Shown here: positions 48,101 through 61,533 of the stretch, piece after piece
How positions within the stretch are numbered: position 1 is the stretch's first letter
Layout of the letters: every line of letters starts with the position of its first letter
Assembly: GCA_932294295.1 (NCBI GenBank)
Contig: OW028585.1
Span: 20,095,912 to 20,159,911 of the forward strand
Reading direction: 5' to 3'
Origin: Alitta virens
Lineage: Eukaryota; Annelida; Polychaeta; Phyllodocida; Nereididae
Length of the DNA: 64,000 bases
Position numbers and translations under genes: made by a program
Notes under the pieces: generated by a model
Seen by the model: only the letters and a program-made list of their open reading frames with translations
Database searches by the model: none
What the model was told of the DNA's origin: nothing

Positions 48101-49728
48101 AAGTTTTCTATTTTGATTTATCATCCACTATTTCACTGCTTGCTTTGAGCCCACACTTGCATGCGTCACATGGTCAGTTGTGGTAAGTTGCTGGACTCAG
48201 TGTAGTCAGTTTGATTGAACAAGCGGTAACATGATAACCTGTGTATGTGCATGTTAACCTGTGGTTCCTTTTTGTAAAGTCAGGAAATGAATGATTTTAT
48301 GTGTACTTAAATGTGCTGCCTTGCATGTGGACATTTCTTTGATCAATTTCTCAGCAATTTGAACTACTTAGGGTGCAGAAGTAAATGACCTATTGCTGAA
48401 TCTCTTCTGAAGGTATTCCTAAAGTGATAGCCCATGATTGCAAGTTGAGCATTTTATCAGGGTCCTGACTGAACCAAATGGATTAGCATTGGAACAAAAT
48501 TAAGTTTTTTACTGAATGCTTGGAAGTTTCAAATATTCAAAATTACACTTACTGCAAAATATGTATAATTACAGCATCAGAGAGGCAGTGGCATTCCCTA
48601 CAATTTATTGTACATCATTCAACACAAATTCGTATCGACATATCTTCATATATGTCCATATTGGTGATGACCAGACTTGTGCCCTATACCGTTATTTTCT
48701 AACCATCCTGTCATCTTAGCAATCCTGACATGAATGACCCCCCCCCCCCCCCCACCTGGTTACAATTGGTTCATGTAAAGTACTTACTTCTGCTAGTTTT
48801 TCAAAATGAAATACTCAGTTTTTAGGGACCTGAATTACAAGCTGGTCAACATAGTGAATGCCATTGCAGCGGACATAGGGATATGGTTCGCTGAATCTAG
48901 GACTTGCTTTAATTGTTATCATGTCTGCAAGCAGCCAAATCCTCATTATGGCCAAGCAGCTAGAGGTTGAGTTATGATACACAACTGTGATGAGGAATAA
49001 TAACCACCAGGGTGTGTGTAATGGACCAGATAGAAACATGAGTCATGATAGCCAGTTTTCATGTGAATAATAAGCATAAGTAAGCACTTTAGTGGGCCCT
49101 CGAAGGTCCTGGGCCTCCACGCGGCGAGGGTGGAAACACTTGGGGTGAAGTCCTCTATCCCCAGTGGCTAAAACAGGACAGTGCCCATTGCACAAGCTGC
49201 TCCAGCTATCCAACGCAGACACTTATTGATTTTTTGCATGCATCTGGTTTCTACTACCAACTATGGATGATCAATCTTACCCTAGAGAGCCTCTACATAG
49301 CCCACTCAGGTGCTGATGAGGCGTTAAACACTAACTAACTAACTAAGCACTTTAGTGAAATAACTGTAACTGTTAATCTCAACAAACTAAGTACTACTAC
49401 TACACATGCATGTTAAGACTTTAGTACCTTCATTTGAATACACTGTGTTTCATTTCCAGCTCAACTGCTTGTACTGGTCAAGTATAGCTCAGGTGCCATG
49501 CATGATTGATGAAGAAGTCTGGACAAATGGGGATTTTGACTTTCGAAGGTGAGAAAAATATTTTATTTGGACATTATATAATGTCAGTGAAGTAGACACG
49601 TCTATATTATTGATATTATAATTTATAATTTATTTTACAGTGTGTCGAGGAATTACCGAAAAACTTATCTTCAAGGCAGAGAGGAGATGCTTGGGTTACT
49701 GACATCGCTTGGACAGGAGCGTCAATAA
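41998..49728 (+). CDS. Ethanolamine/choline kinase-family protein, 9 exons, 374 aa
   Basis: Cytosolic ATP-dependent kinase family catalysing the first step of the CDP-ethanolamine/CDP-choline (Kennedy) pathway. Exons: 41998-42105, 44207-44390, 44987-45071, 45310-45486, 46233-46375, 46480-46575, 47195-47349, 49460-49548 and 49641-49728. They total 1,125 nt in one frame, giving 374 aa, close to ethanolamine kinases (about 360-390). Seen: N-terminal LDIQVSK and LRPEW-like IVRPEWD; HLEGGKANQTV at residues 37-47, aligning with the family's FTDGITNKL; the Brenner motif H218-N-D220 with N225; IDYE at 238-241; and VDFANLFIE at 250-258. The substrate cannot be decided; the N-terminus looks more like ethanolamine kinase. 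Divergence is strong, notably LEGGKAN and ANLF where the family has DGITN and GNHF. The ATG is the first in frame in exon 1; a 5' non-coding exon is possible (acceptor-like TTAG at 41989-41992). Confidence 0.82.
42344..42447. repeat. Degenerate CCTAGCTC/CCCTACAC minisatellite
   Basis: Units like CCCTACACTCAGTGCTCC and CCTAGCTCGCC repeated with variation. The same kind of text follows the transposon insertion at 43376-43960 and occurs inverted at about 46010-46090. Intron 1 of the kinase gene. Confidence 0.6.
42455..43367. mobile_element. 913-bp TIR element, CATGGAGCCACCAG ends
   Basis: Left end CATGGAGCCACCAGAACAGG and right end, inverted, CCTGTTCTGGTGGCTCCATG, with about 33-bp TIRs. CTACAAC(C) flanks both sides (42448-42455 and 43368-43375), a 7-8-bp duplication. 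CA...TG termini and an 8-bp duplication fit hAT or P superfamilies. An open frame at 43007-43204 (65 aa) is not recognisable as a transposase. Inserted in kinase intron 1. Confidence 0.78.
43650..43856 (+). mobile_element. LINE-like 3' tail
   Basis: AT-rich tail ending AAATAAAGAACAATTCTG followed by ATTCTG, the short terminal repeat typical of CR1/L2-type non-LTR retrotransposons. No coding part remains. Kinase intron 1. Confidence 0.4.
44207..45486 (+). CDS. Kinase N-lobe exons 2-4
   Basis: Exon 44207-44390 carries HLEGGKANQTV and the strand AVIVRTRF, aligning with the VLVRIYG strand of the family. Exon 44987-45071 encodes the hinge-like GSVLQYLPGRVLNWEDL (compare GLCYEFIQGEAL). Exon 45310-45486 encodes LVAETMANFHNLL, the helix aligning with LIARQLAKIHAI. 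The donor of the last exon was placed at 45487 (GTATGA); reading on into the intron would stay open for a further stretch but would lose the frame of exon 5. Confidence 0.78.
45540..45670 (+). mobile_element. Dispersed repeat (CCTGGGCCTCC family), copy 1
   Basis: CCTGGGCCTCCCCATGGCAA with GTCGTCGAACCCCAGTG parallels 49107 (CCTGGGCCTCCACGCGGC with CCCCAGTGGC). Box B-like GTCGAACCCC suggests a SINE. Kinase intron 4. Confidence 0.45.
46233..46575 (+). CDS. Kinase catalytic exons 5-6, followed by a GC-AG intron
   Basis: Exon 46233-46375 ends with the Brenner loop LAHNDVQIKNLIYD. Exon 46480-46575 carries VYLIDYEC with the metal-binding Asp, then NYEAVDFANLF. The only way to keep the frame into 47195 is a donor at AG|GCAAGT (46574-46579), the classical GC-AG variant; the joined codons read TLGIVPPD. 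These two exons hold the catalytic core. Confidence 0.85.
47195..49728 (+). CDS. Kinase C-terminal exons 7-9 and stop
   Basis: Exons 47195-47349, 49460-49548 and 49641-49728 encode the helical C-lobe. LYWSSIAQ aligns with the family's HFFWGLWALIQA helix and DFDF with EFDFLGYA. The stop TAA at 49726-49728 lies inside an AATAAA at 49725-49730. Further AATAAA signals at about 49881 and 49898 are more plausible for a usual 3' UTR. Confidence 0.8.
47521..47700. mobile_element. 180-bp foldback element with TGACGTCA in each arm
   Basis: Arms 47521-47590 and 47631-47700 are inverted copies matching at 66 of 70 positions around a 40-bp loop. Each arm has TGACGTCA, the CREB/ATF consensus, near the loop. 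The surrounding DNA (CTCGCTATAAC, GTTATCCGAAC) resembles a pogo/Tigger end, so it may be nested in an older element. Kinase intron 7. Confidence 0.75.
49105..49350 (+). mobile_element. Dispersed repeat (CCTGGGCCTCC family), copy 2
   Basis: Longer copy of the element at 45540, ending in an (AACT)n tail at about 49330-49346 (AACACTAACTAACTAACT), a typical short-repeat SINE/LINE terminus. Kinase intron 7. Confidence 0.5.
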
Positions 49729-49929
49729 AAATGTTTTTTCTAAAAATTCAAAACAATTATTTCTCGACTGTCTTGCATGGATTATACAGTTATTCGTTCA
49801 AATTTCTCTGCTACTAATTGAGATACAGAAACTCATTACCATTTACTATTATGTCAAATGTTAATTGCAATTAGCAATTCTCTAATAAACAAAGCATAAT
49901 AAAATACTTGTAAGGTCAGAATTATATGT

Positions 49930-50500
49930 GAAATTGAACAATTTAATCGACCCTGACCTTTGAGTGTGACCTACAATCACATTTTGAACATCATAAGCCC
50001 ATCCCAGAAAACATGTTAAACACATTTCTTGCAAGTTTAAATCAATTTCTTCAGAGAATACACTTATTTGCAGAAAGAATGTGGAATTTACAGGGCAATG
50101 CATGCCGTGATCTTGATCTTACATTTATAACCAAAAGATACACTTATACAGAGGCATATTATATATTTTCAGAAAGCGTATTATCTGTACTTTATATAAA
50201 CTTAATAATTAGTGTCATCTGGGTGGTATTAGTGCCGGTTCAACATCTGGAATAAAGTCATATATGAAATTTTACTATTTTTTTGACCATGACCTTTGAG
50301 GATAAACTTGACCTTTAACCCAATTTCTTGTATCATAAATCTCCATCCATGAAAACATATGTTTACACACCTTTTGCAAGGTTATTATATTTTTACTTCA
50401 GAGAATATACTAATTTGAAGTTTTAGAAAAGAGCATGGAATTTGCAGGGCAATACACACTGCGATCTACAACATTGCATTTATAACCTAAAGATAGCTTA
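49930..50500 (+). repeat. Two diverged copies of a TGACCTTTGAG repeat
   Basis: Copies at about 49950-50150 and 50284-50495 share GACCTTTGAG, CAGAGAATA, GTGGAATTTACAGGGCAAT (or CATGGAATTTGCAGGGCAAT) and CATTTATAACC. They lie between the kinase gene and the satellite. Confidence 0.6.
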
Positions 50501-53500
50501 ATTCAAAGGCGACATAGCATGCCCAGTGACACGTCTATACTTTGTGAAAATTGAGTTATGTGGTCCGGTCGTTATGGGTAGCTTTCGCTTTGGTAAAACA
50601 ATGGAGTCACTAGAGAATGGTCAAACTCAATGCTTGATAAGCTCAGGTTTGTCATACTCAAAGTTTAATCAAATTAGAATAGTTCAACTCAATGATCGAT
50701 CATCTCAGAATTGTCAAACTCAGTGTTCATTCAAATCAGAATTATCGGACTCAATGTTTCATTAGGTCAGAATAGTCAGACTTAATGTTTAATTAGCTCA
50801 GAATGGATATACTCAATGTTTGATCAACTCAGAATAATCAAACTCTATGATCGATTATTTCTGAATTGTCAAAATCAGTGTACACTTAAATCAGAATGGT
50901 CAGACTGAATGTTTGATAAGCTCAGATTTGTCATACTCAAAGTTTAATCTAATTAGAATAGTCAAACTCAATGATCGAACATCTCAGAATAGTCAAACTC
51001 AATGATTGATCATTTCAGAATTGTCAAACTCAGTGTTCATTAAAATCAGAATGGTTGGAATGAATGTTTGATTAGCTCAGAATAGTCAGACTCAAAGTTT
51101 AATCAACTCAGAATAGTTCAACTCAATGATCGATTTCTGAATTGTCACACTCAGTGTACACTTAAATCAGAATGGTCGGACTGAATGTTTGATAAGCTCA
51201 GATTTGTCATACGCAAAGTTTAATCAAATTATAACAGTCAAACTCAATGATCGAACATCTCAGAATAGTCAAACTCAATGATCGATCATTTCAGAATTGT
51301 CAAACTCAGTGTTCATTCAAATCAGAATTATCGGACTCAATAATTGATTAGGTCAGAATAGTCAGACTCAATGTTTAATTAGCTCAGAATGGTTATACTC
51401 AATGTTTGATCAACTCAGAATAATCAAACTCAATGATCGATTATTTCTGAATTGTCAAACTCAGTGTACACTTAAATCAGAATGGTCGGGCTAAATGTTT
51501 GATAAGCTCAGATTTGTCATACTCAAAGTTTAATCAAATTATAACAGTCAAACTCAATGATCGAACATCTCAAAATAGTCAAACTCAATGATCGATCATT
51601 TCTGAATTGTCAAACTTGGTGTTCATTCAAATCAGAATTATCGGACTCAATGTTTGATTAGGTCAGAATAGTCAGACTCAATGTTTAATTAGCTCAGAAT
51701 GGTTATACTCAATGTTTGATCAACTCAGAATAATGAAACTCAATGATCGATTATTTATGAATTGTCAAACTCAGTGTACACTTAAATCAGAATGGTCGAA
51801 CTCAATGTTTGATAAGCTCAGATTTGTCATACTCAAAGTTTAATCAAATTAGAACAGTCAAACTCAATGATCAAACATCTCAGAATAGTCAAACTCAATG
51901 ATTGATCATTTCAGAATTGTCAAACTCAGTGTTCATTGAAATCAGAATGGTCGGACTGAATGTTTAATTAGCTCAGAAGAGTCATACTGAAAGTTTAATC
52001 AACTCAGAATTGTCAAACTCAATAATCGATCATTTCAGAATTGTCAAAGTCAGTGTACATTCAAATCAAAATGGTTGGACTCAATGTTTGATTTGCTCAG
52101 AATGGTCATACTAAATGTTTGACCAAATCACAATAGTCAAACTCAATGATCGAACATTTCAGAATTGTCAAACTCAATGATCGAACATTTCAGAATTGTC
52201 AAACTCAATTTTCATTCAAACCAAAATGGTTGGACTCAATGTTTGATTCATTCAGAATGGTCATACTGAATGTTTGATCAACTCAGAATAGTCAAACTCA
52301 ATGATCGAACATTTCCGAATTGTCAAACTCAATTTTCATTCAAACCAAAATGGTTGGACTCAATGTTTGATTTGCTCAGAATGGTCATACTAAATGTTTG
52401 ACCAAATCAGAATAGTCAAACTCAATGATCGAACATTTCAGAATTGTCAAACTCAATGATCGAACATTTCAGAATTGTCAAACTCAATTTTCATTCAAAC
52501 CAAAATGGTTGGACTCAATGTTTGATAAATTCAGAATGGTCATACTGAATGTTTGACCAAATCAGAATAGTCAAACTGAATGATTGAACATTTCAGAATT
52601 GTCAAACTCAATTTTCAATCAAACCAAAATGGTTGGACTGAATGTTTGATTAACTCAGATTGGTCAAACAGAATGTCTGATCAACTCAGAATAGTCATAC
52701 TCAATGATCGATCATCTCAGAATTGTCAAACTCAATGATCGAACATTTCAGAATTGTCAAACTCAATTTTCATTCAAACCAAAATGATTGGACTCAATGT
52801 TTGATTAAATCAGAATGGTCATACTGAATGTTTGACCCAATCAGAATAGTCAAACTCAATGATCGAACATTTCAGAATTGTCAAACTCAATTTTCATTCA
52901 AACCAAAATGGTTGGACTCAATGTTTGATTAGCTCAGAATGGTCATACTAAATGTTTGACCAAATCAGAATAGTCAAACTCAATGATCGAACATTTCAGA
53001 ATTGTCAAACTCAATGATCGAACATTTCAGAATTGTCAAACTCAATTTTCATTCAAACCAAAATGGTTGGACTCAATGTTTGATTAATTCAGAATGGTCA
53101 TACTGAATGTTTGACCCAATCAGAATAGTCAAACTCAATGATCGAACATTTCAGAATTGTCAAACTCAATTTTCAATCAAACCAAAATGGTTGGACTGAA
53201 TGTTTGATTAACTCAGATTGGTCAAACAGAATGTCTGATCAACTCAGAATAGTCAGACTCAGTGATCGATCATCTCAGAATTGTCAAACTCAATGACGAA
53301 CATTTCAGAATTGTCAAACTCAATTTTCATTCAAACCAAAATGGTTGGACTCAATGTTTGATTAATTCAGAATGGTCATACTGAATGTTTGATCAACTCA
53401 GAATAGTCAAACTCAATGATCGAACATTTCTGAATTGTCAAACTCAATTTTCATTCAAACCAAAATGGTTGGACTCAATGTTTGATTAGCTCAGAATGGT

Positions 53501-54229
53501 CATACTAAATGTTTGACCAAATCAGAATAGTCAAACTCAATGATCGAACATTTCAGAATTGTCAAACTCAGTGATCGAACATTTCAGAATTGTCAAACTC
53601 AATTTTCATTCAAACCAAAATGGTTGGACTCAATGTTTGATTAATTCAGAATGGTCATACTGAATGTTTGACCAAATCAGAATAGTCAAACTCAATGATC
53701 GAACATTTCAGAATTGTCAAACTCAATTTTCATTCAAACCAAAATGGTTGGACTCAATGTTTGATTAGCTCAGAATGGTCATACTAAATTTTTGACCAAA
53801 TCAGAATAGTCAAACTCAATGATCGAACATTTCAGAATTGTCAAACTCAATGATCGAACATTTCAGAATTGTCAAACTCAATTTTCATTCAAACCAAAAT
53901 GGTTGGACTCAATGTTTGATTAATTCAGAATGGTCATACTGAATGTTTGACCAAATCAGAATAGTCAAACTGAATGATCGAACATTTCAGAATTGTCAAA
54001 CTCAATTTTCAATCAAACCAAAATGGTTGGACTCAATGTATGATTATCTCAGAATGGTCATACTGAATGTTTGATCAACTCAGAATAGTCAGACTCAATG
54101 ATCGATCATCTCAGAATTGTCAAACTCAATCATCGAACATTTCCGAATTGTCAAACTCAATTTTCATTCAAACCAAAATGGTTGGACTCAATGTTTGATT
54201 AGCTCAGAATGGTCATACTAAATGTTTGA

Positions 54230-57200
54230 CCAAATCAGAATAGTCAAACTCAATGATCGAACATTTCAGAATTGTCAAACTCAATGATCGAACATTTCAG
54301 AATTGTCAAACTCAATTTTCATTCAAACCAAAATGGTTTGACTCAATGTTTGATTAATTCAGAATGGTCATACTGAATGTTTGACCAAATCAGAATAGTC
54401 AAACTCAATGATCGAACATTTCAGAATTGTCAAACTCAATTTTCATTCAAACCAAAATGGTTGGACTCAATGTTTGATTAATTCAGAATGGTCATACTGA
54501 ATGTTTGACCAAATCAGAATAGTCAAACTCAATGATCGAACATTTCAGAATTGTCAAACTCAATTTTCATTCAAACCAAAATGGTTGGACTCAATGTTTG
54601 ATTAGCTCAGAATGGTCATACTAAATGTTTGACCAAATCAGAATAGTCAAACTCAATGATCGAACATTTCAGAATTGTCAAACTCAATTTTCATTCAAAC
54701 CAAAATGGTTGGACTCAATGTTTGATTAGCTCAGAATGGTCATACTAAATGTTTGACCAAATCAGAATAGTCAAACTCAATGATCGAACATTTCAGAATT
54801 GTCAAACTCAATGATCGAACATTTCAGAATTGTCAAACTCAATTTTCATTCAAACCAAAATGGTTTGACTCAATGTTTGATTAATTCAGAATGGTCATAC
54901 TGAATGTTTGACCAAATCAGAATAGTCAAACTCAATGATCGAACATTTCAGAATTGTCAAACTCAATTTTCATTCAAACCAAAATGGTTGGACTCAATGT
55001 TTGATTAATTCAGAATGGTCATACTGAATGTTTGACCAAATCAGAATAGTCAAACTCAATGATCGAACATTTCAGAATTGTCAAACTCAATTTTCATTCA
55101 AACCAAAATGGTTGGACTCAATGTTTGATTAGCTCAGAATGGTCATACTAAATGTTTGACCAAATCAGAATAGTCAAACTCAATGATCGAACATTTCAGA
55201 ATTGTCAAACTCAATGATCGAACATTTCAGAATTGTCAAACTCAATTTTCATTCAAACCAAAATGGTTGGACTCAATGTTTGATTAATTCAGAATGGTCA
55301 TACTGAATGTTTGACCAAATCAGAATTGTCAAACTCAATATTCAATCAAACCAAAATGGTTGGACTCAATGTATGATTATCTCAGAATGGTCATACTGAA
55401 TGTTTGATCAACTCAGAATAGTCAGACTCAATGATCGATCATCTCAGAATTGTCAAACTCAATCATCGAACATTTCCGAATTGTCAAACTCAATTTTCAT
55501 TCAAACCAAAATGGTTGGACTCAATGTTTGATTAGCTCAGAATGGTCATACTAAATGTTTGACCAAATCAGAATAGTCAAACTCAATGATCGAACATTTC
55601 AGAATTGTCAAACTCAATGATCGAACATTTCAGAATTGTCAAACTCAATTTTCATTCAAACCAAAATGGTTTGACTCAATGTTTGATTAATTCAGAATGG
55701 TCATACTGAATGTTTGACCAAATCAGAATAGTCAAACTCAATGATCGAACATTTCAGAATTGTCAAACTCAATGATCGAACATTTCAGAATTGTCAAACT
55801 CAATTTTCATTCAAACCAAAATGGTTGGACTCAATGTTTGATTAATTCAGAATGGTCATACTGAATGTTTGACCAAATCAGAATAGTCAAACTGAATGAT
55901 CGAACATTTCAGAATTGTCAAACTCAATTTTCAATCAAACCAAAATGGTTGGACTCAATGTATGATTATCTCAGAATGGTCATACTGAATGTCTGATCAA
56001 CTCAGAATAGTCAGACTCAATGATCGATCATCTCAGAATTGTCAAACTCAATGACGAACATTTCAGAATTGTCAAACTCAATTTTCATTCAAACCAAAAT
56101 GGTTGGACTCAATGTTTGATTAATTCAGAATGGTCATACTTAATGTTTGACCAAATCAGAATAGTCAAACTGAATGATTGAACATTTCAGAATTGTCAAA
56201 CGCAATTTTCAATCAAACCAAAATGGTTGGACTCAATGTTTGATTAATTCAGAATGGTCATACTGAATGTTTGACCAAATCAGAATAGTCAAACTCAATG
56301 ATCGAACATTTCAGAATTGTCAAACTCAATTTTCAATCAAACCAAAATGGTTTGACTGAATGTTTGATTAACTCAGATTGGTCAAACAGAATGTCTGATC
56401 AACTCAGAATAGTCATACTCAATGATCGATCATCTCAGAATTGTCAAACTCAATGATCGAACATTTCAGAATTGTCAAACTCAATTTTCATTCAAACCAA
56501 AATGGTTGGACTCAATGTTTCATTAATTCAGAATGGTCATACTCAATGTTTGATCAACTCAGAATAGTCAAACTCAATGATCGAACATTTCAGAATTGTC
56601 AAACGCAATTTTCAATCAAACCAAAATGGTTGGACTCAATGTATGATTATCTCAGAATGGTCATACTGAATGTTTGATCAACTCAGAATAGTCAGAGTCA
56701 ATGATCGATCATCTCAGAATTGTCAAACTCAATGATCGAACATTTCAGAATTGTCAAACTCAATTTTCATTCAAACCAAAATGGTTGGACTCAATGTTTG
56801 ATTAGCTCAGAATGGTCATACTAAATGTTTGACCAAATCAGAATAGTCAAACTCAATGATCGAACATTTCAGAATTGTCAAACTCAATGATCGAACATTT
56901 CAGAATTGTCAAACTCAATTTTCATTCAAACCAAAATGGTTGGACTCAATGTTTGATTAATTCAGAATGGTCATACTTAATGTTTGACCAAATCAGAATA
57001 GTCAAACTGAATGATCGAACATTTCAGAATTGTCAAACGCAATTTTCAATCAAACCAAAATGGTTGGACTCAATGTATGATTATCTCAGAATGGTCATAC
57101 TGAATGTTTGATCAACTCAGAATAGTCAGACTCAATGATCGAACATTTCCGAATTGTCAAACTCAATTTTCATTCAAACCAAAATGGTTGGACTCAATGT

Positions 57201-60200
57201 TTGATTAGCTCAGAATGGTCATACTAAATGTTTGACGAAATCAGAATAGTCAAACTCAATGATCGAACATTTCAGAATTGTCAAACTCAGTGATCGAACA
57301 TTTCAGAATTGTCAAACTCAATTTTCATTCAAACCAAAATGGTTGGACTCAATGTATGATTATCTCAGAATGGTCATACTGAATGTTTGATCAACTCAGA
57401 ATTGTCAAACTCAATTTTCAATCAAACCAAAATGGTTGGACTCAATGTATGATTATCTCAGAATGGTCATACTGAATGTTTGATCAACTCAGAATAGTCA
57501 GACTCAATGATCGATCATCTCAGAATTGTCAAACTCAATCATCGAACATTTCCGAATTGTCAAACTCAATTTTCATTCAAACCAAAATGGTTGGACTCAA
57601 TGTTTGATTAGCTCAGAATGGTCATACTAAATGTTTGACCAAATCAGAATAGTCAAACTCAATGATCGAACATTTCAGAATTGTCAAACTCAATGATCGA
57701 ACATTTCAGAATTGTCAAACTCAATTTTCATTCAAACCAAAATGGTTTGACTCAATGTTTGATTAATTCAGAATGGTCATACTGAATGTTTGACCAAATC
57801 AGAATAGTCAAACTCAATGATCGAACATTTCAAAATTGTCAAACTCAATTTTCATTCAAACCAAAATGGTTTGACTCAATGTTTGATTAATTCAGAATGG
57901 TCATACTGAATGTTTGACCAAATCAGAATAGTCAAACTCAATGATCGAACATTTCAGAATTGTCAAACTCAATGATCGAACATTTCAGAATTGTCAAACT
58001 CAATTTTCATTCAAACCAAAATGGTTTGACTCAATGTTTGATTAATTCAGAATGGTCATACTGAATGTTTGACCAAATCAGAATAGTCAAACTCAATGAT
58101 CGAACATTTCAGAATTGTCAAACTCAATTTTCATTCAAACCAAAATGGTTGGACTCAATGTTTGATTAATTCAGAATGGTCATACTGAATGTTTGACCAA
58201 ATCAGAATAGTCAAACTCAATGATCGAACATTTCAGAATTGTCAAACTCAATTTTCATTCAAACCAAAATGGTTGGACTCAATGTTTGATTAGCTCAGAA
58301 TGGTCATACTAAATGTTTGACCAAATCAGAATAGTCAAACTCAATGATCGAACATTTCAGAATTGTCAAACTCAATTTTCATTCAAACCAAAATGGTTGG
58401 ACTCAATGTTTGATTAGCTCAGAATGGTCATACTAAATGTTTGACCAAATCAGAATAGTCAAACTCAATGATCGAACATTTCAGAATTGTCAAACTCAAT
58501 GATCGAACATTTCAGAATTGTCAAACTCAATTTTCATTCAAACCAAAATGGTTTGACTCAATGTTTGATTAATTCAGAATGGTCATACTGAATGTTTGAC
58601 CAAATCAGAATAGTCAAACTCAATGATCGAACATTTCAGAATTGTCAAACTCAATTTTCATTCAAACCAAAATGGTTGGACTCAATGTTTGATTAATTCA
58701 GAATGGTCATACTGAATGTTTGACCAAATCAGAATAGTCAAACTCAATGATCGAACATTTCAGAATTGTCAAACTCAATTTTCATTCAAACCAAAATGGT
58801 TGGACTCAATGTTTGATTAGCTCAGAATGGTCATACTAAATGTTTGACCAAATCAGAATAGTCAAACTCAATGATCGAACATTTCAGAATTGTCAAACTC
58901 AATGATCGAACATTTCAGAATTGTCAAACTCAATTTTCATTCAAACCAAAATGGTTGGACTCAATGTTTGATTAATTCAGAATGGTCATACTGAATGTTT
59001 GACCAAATCAGAATTGTCAAACTCAATATTCAATCAAACCAAAATGGTTGGACTCAATGTATGATTATCTCAGAATGGTCATACTGAATGTTTGATCAAC
59101 TCAGAATAGTCAGACTCAATGATCGATCATCTCAGAATTGTCAAACTCAATCATCGAACATTTCCGAATTGTCAAACTCAATTTTCATTCAAACCAAAAT
59201 GGTTGGACTCAATGTTTGATTAGCTCAGAATGGTCATACTAAATGTTTGACCAAATCAGAATAGTCAAACTCAATGATCGAACATTTCAGAATTGTCAAA
59301 CTCAATGATCGAACATTTCAGAATTGTCAAACTCAATTTTCATTCAAACCAAAATGGTTTGACTCAATGTTTGATTAATTCAGAATGGTCATACTGAATG
59401 TTTGACCAAATCAGAATAGTCAAACTCAATGATCGAACATTTCAGAATTGTCAAACTCAATGATCGAACATTTCAGAATTGTCAAACTCAATTTTCATTC
59501 AAACCAAAATGGTTGGACTCAATGTTTGATTAATTCAGAATGGTCATACTGAATGTTTGACCAAATCAGAATAGTCAAACTGAATGATCGAACATTTCAG
59601 AATTGTCAAACTCAATTTTCAATCAAACCAAAATGGTTGGACTCAATGTATGATTATCTCAGAATGGTCATACTGAATGTCTGATCAACTCAGAATAGTC
59701 AGACTCAATGATCGATCATCTCAGAATTGTCAAACTCAATGACGAACATTTCAGAATTGTCAAACTCAATTTTCATTCAAACCAAAATGGTTGGACTCAA
59801 TGTTTGATTAATTCAGAATGGTCATACTTAATGTTTGACCAAATCAGAATAGTCAAACTGAATGATTGAACATTTCAGAATTGTCAAACGCAATTTTCAA
59901 TCAAACCAAAATGGTTGGACTCAATGTTTGATTAATTCAGAATGGTCATACTGAATGTTTGACCAAATCAGAATAGTCAAACTCAATGATCGAACATTTC
60001 AGAATTGTCAAACTCAATTTTCAATCAAACCAAAATGGTTTGACTGAATGTTTGATTAACTCAGATTGGTCAAACAGAATGTCTGATCAACTCAGAATAG
60101 TCATACTCAATGATCGATCATCTCAGAATTGTCAAACTCAATGATCGAACATTTCAGAATTGTCAAACTCAATTTTCATTCAAACCAAAATGGTTGGACT

Positions 60201-61533
60201 CAATGTTTCATTAATTCAGAATGGTCATACTCAATGTTTGATCAACTCAGAATAGTCAAACTCAATGATCGAACATTTCAGAATTGTCAAACGCAATTTT
60301 CAATCAAACCAAAATGGTTGGACTCAATGTATGATTATCTCAGAATGGTCATACTGAATGTTTGATCAACTCAGAATAGTCAGAGTCAATGATCGATCAT
60401 CTCAGAATTGTCAAACTCAATGATCGAACATTTCAGAATTGTCAAACTCAATTTTCATTCAAACCAAAATGGTTGGACTCAATGTTTGATTAGCTCAGAA
60501 TGGTCATACTAAATGTTTGACCAAATCAGAATAGTCAAACTCAATGATCGAACATTTCAGAATTGTCAAACTCAATGATCGAACATTTCAGAATTGTCAA
60601 ACTCAATTTTCATTCAAACCAAAATGGTTGGACTCAATGTTTGATTAATTCAGAATGGTCATACTTAATGTTTGACCAAATCAGAATAGTCAAACTGAAT
60701 GATCGAACATTTCAGAATTGTCAAACGCAATTTTCAATCAAACCAAAATGGTTGGACTCAATGTATGATTATCTCAGAATGGTCATACTGAATGTTTGAT
60801 CAACTCAGAATAGTCAGACTCAATGATCGAACATTTCCGAATTGTCAAACTCAATTTTCATTCAAACCAAAATGGTTGGACTCAATGTTTGATTAGCTCA
60901 GAATGGTCATACTAAATGTTTGACGAAATCAGAATAGTCAAACTCAATGATCGAACATTTCAGAATTGTCAAACTCAGTGATCGAACATTTCAGAATTGT
61001 CAAACTCAATTTTCATTCAAACCAAAATGGTTGGACTCAATGTATGATTATCTCAGAATGGTCGTACTGAATGTTTGATCAACTCAGAATTGTCAAACTC
61101 AATTTTCAATCAAACCAAAATGGTTGGACTCAATGTATGATTATCTCAGAATGGTCATACTGAATGTTTGATCAACTCAGAATAGTCAGACTCAATGATC
61201 GATCATCTCAGAATTGTCAAACTCAATCATCGAACATTTCCGAATTGTCAAACTCAATTTTCATTCAAACCAAAATGGTTGGACTCAATGTTTGATTAGC
61301 TCAGAATGGTCATACTAAATGTTTGACCAAATCAGAATAGTCAAACTCAATGATCGAACATTTCAGAATTGTCAAACTCAATGATCGAACATTTCAGAAT
61401 TGTCAAACTCAATTTTCATTCAAACCAAAATGGTTTGACTCAATGTTTGATTAATTCAGAATGGTCATACTGAATGTTTGACCAAATCAGAATAGTCAAA
61501 CTCAATGATCGAACATTTCAAAATTGTCAAACT
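54230..61533. repeat. 3,688-bp tandem segmental duplication within the satellite
   Basis: Bases from about 54230 to 57845 recur at an offset of 3,688 (119 monomers, one a base short). Landmarks matching exactly include 54333/58021, 55460/59148, 56441/60129 and 56875/60563. Only one difference was noticed by eye (about 61064). The match stops after a CATTTCAAAATTG landmark at 57828/61516. Confidence 0.85.
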
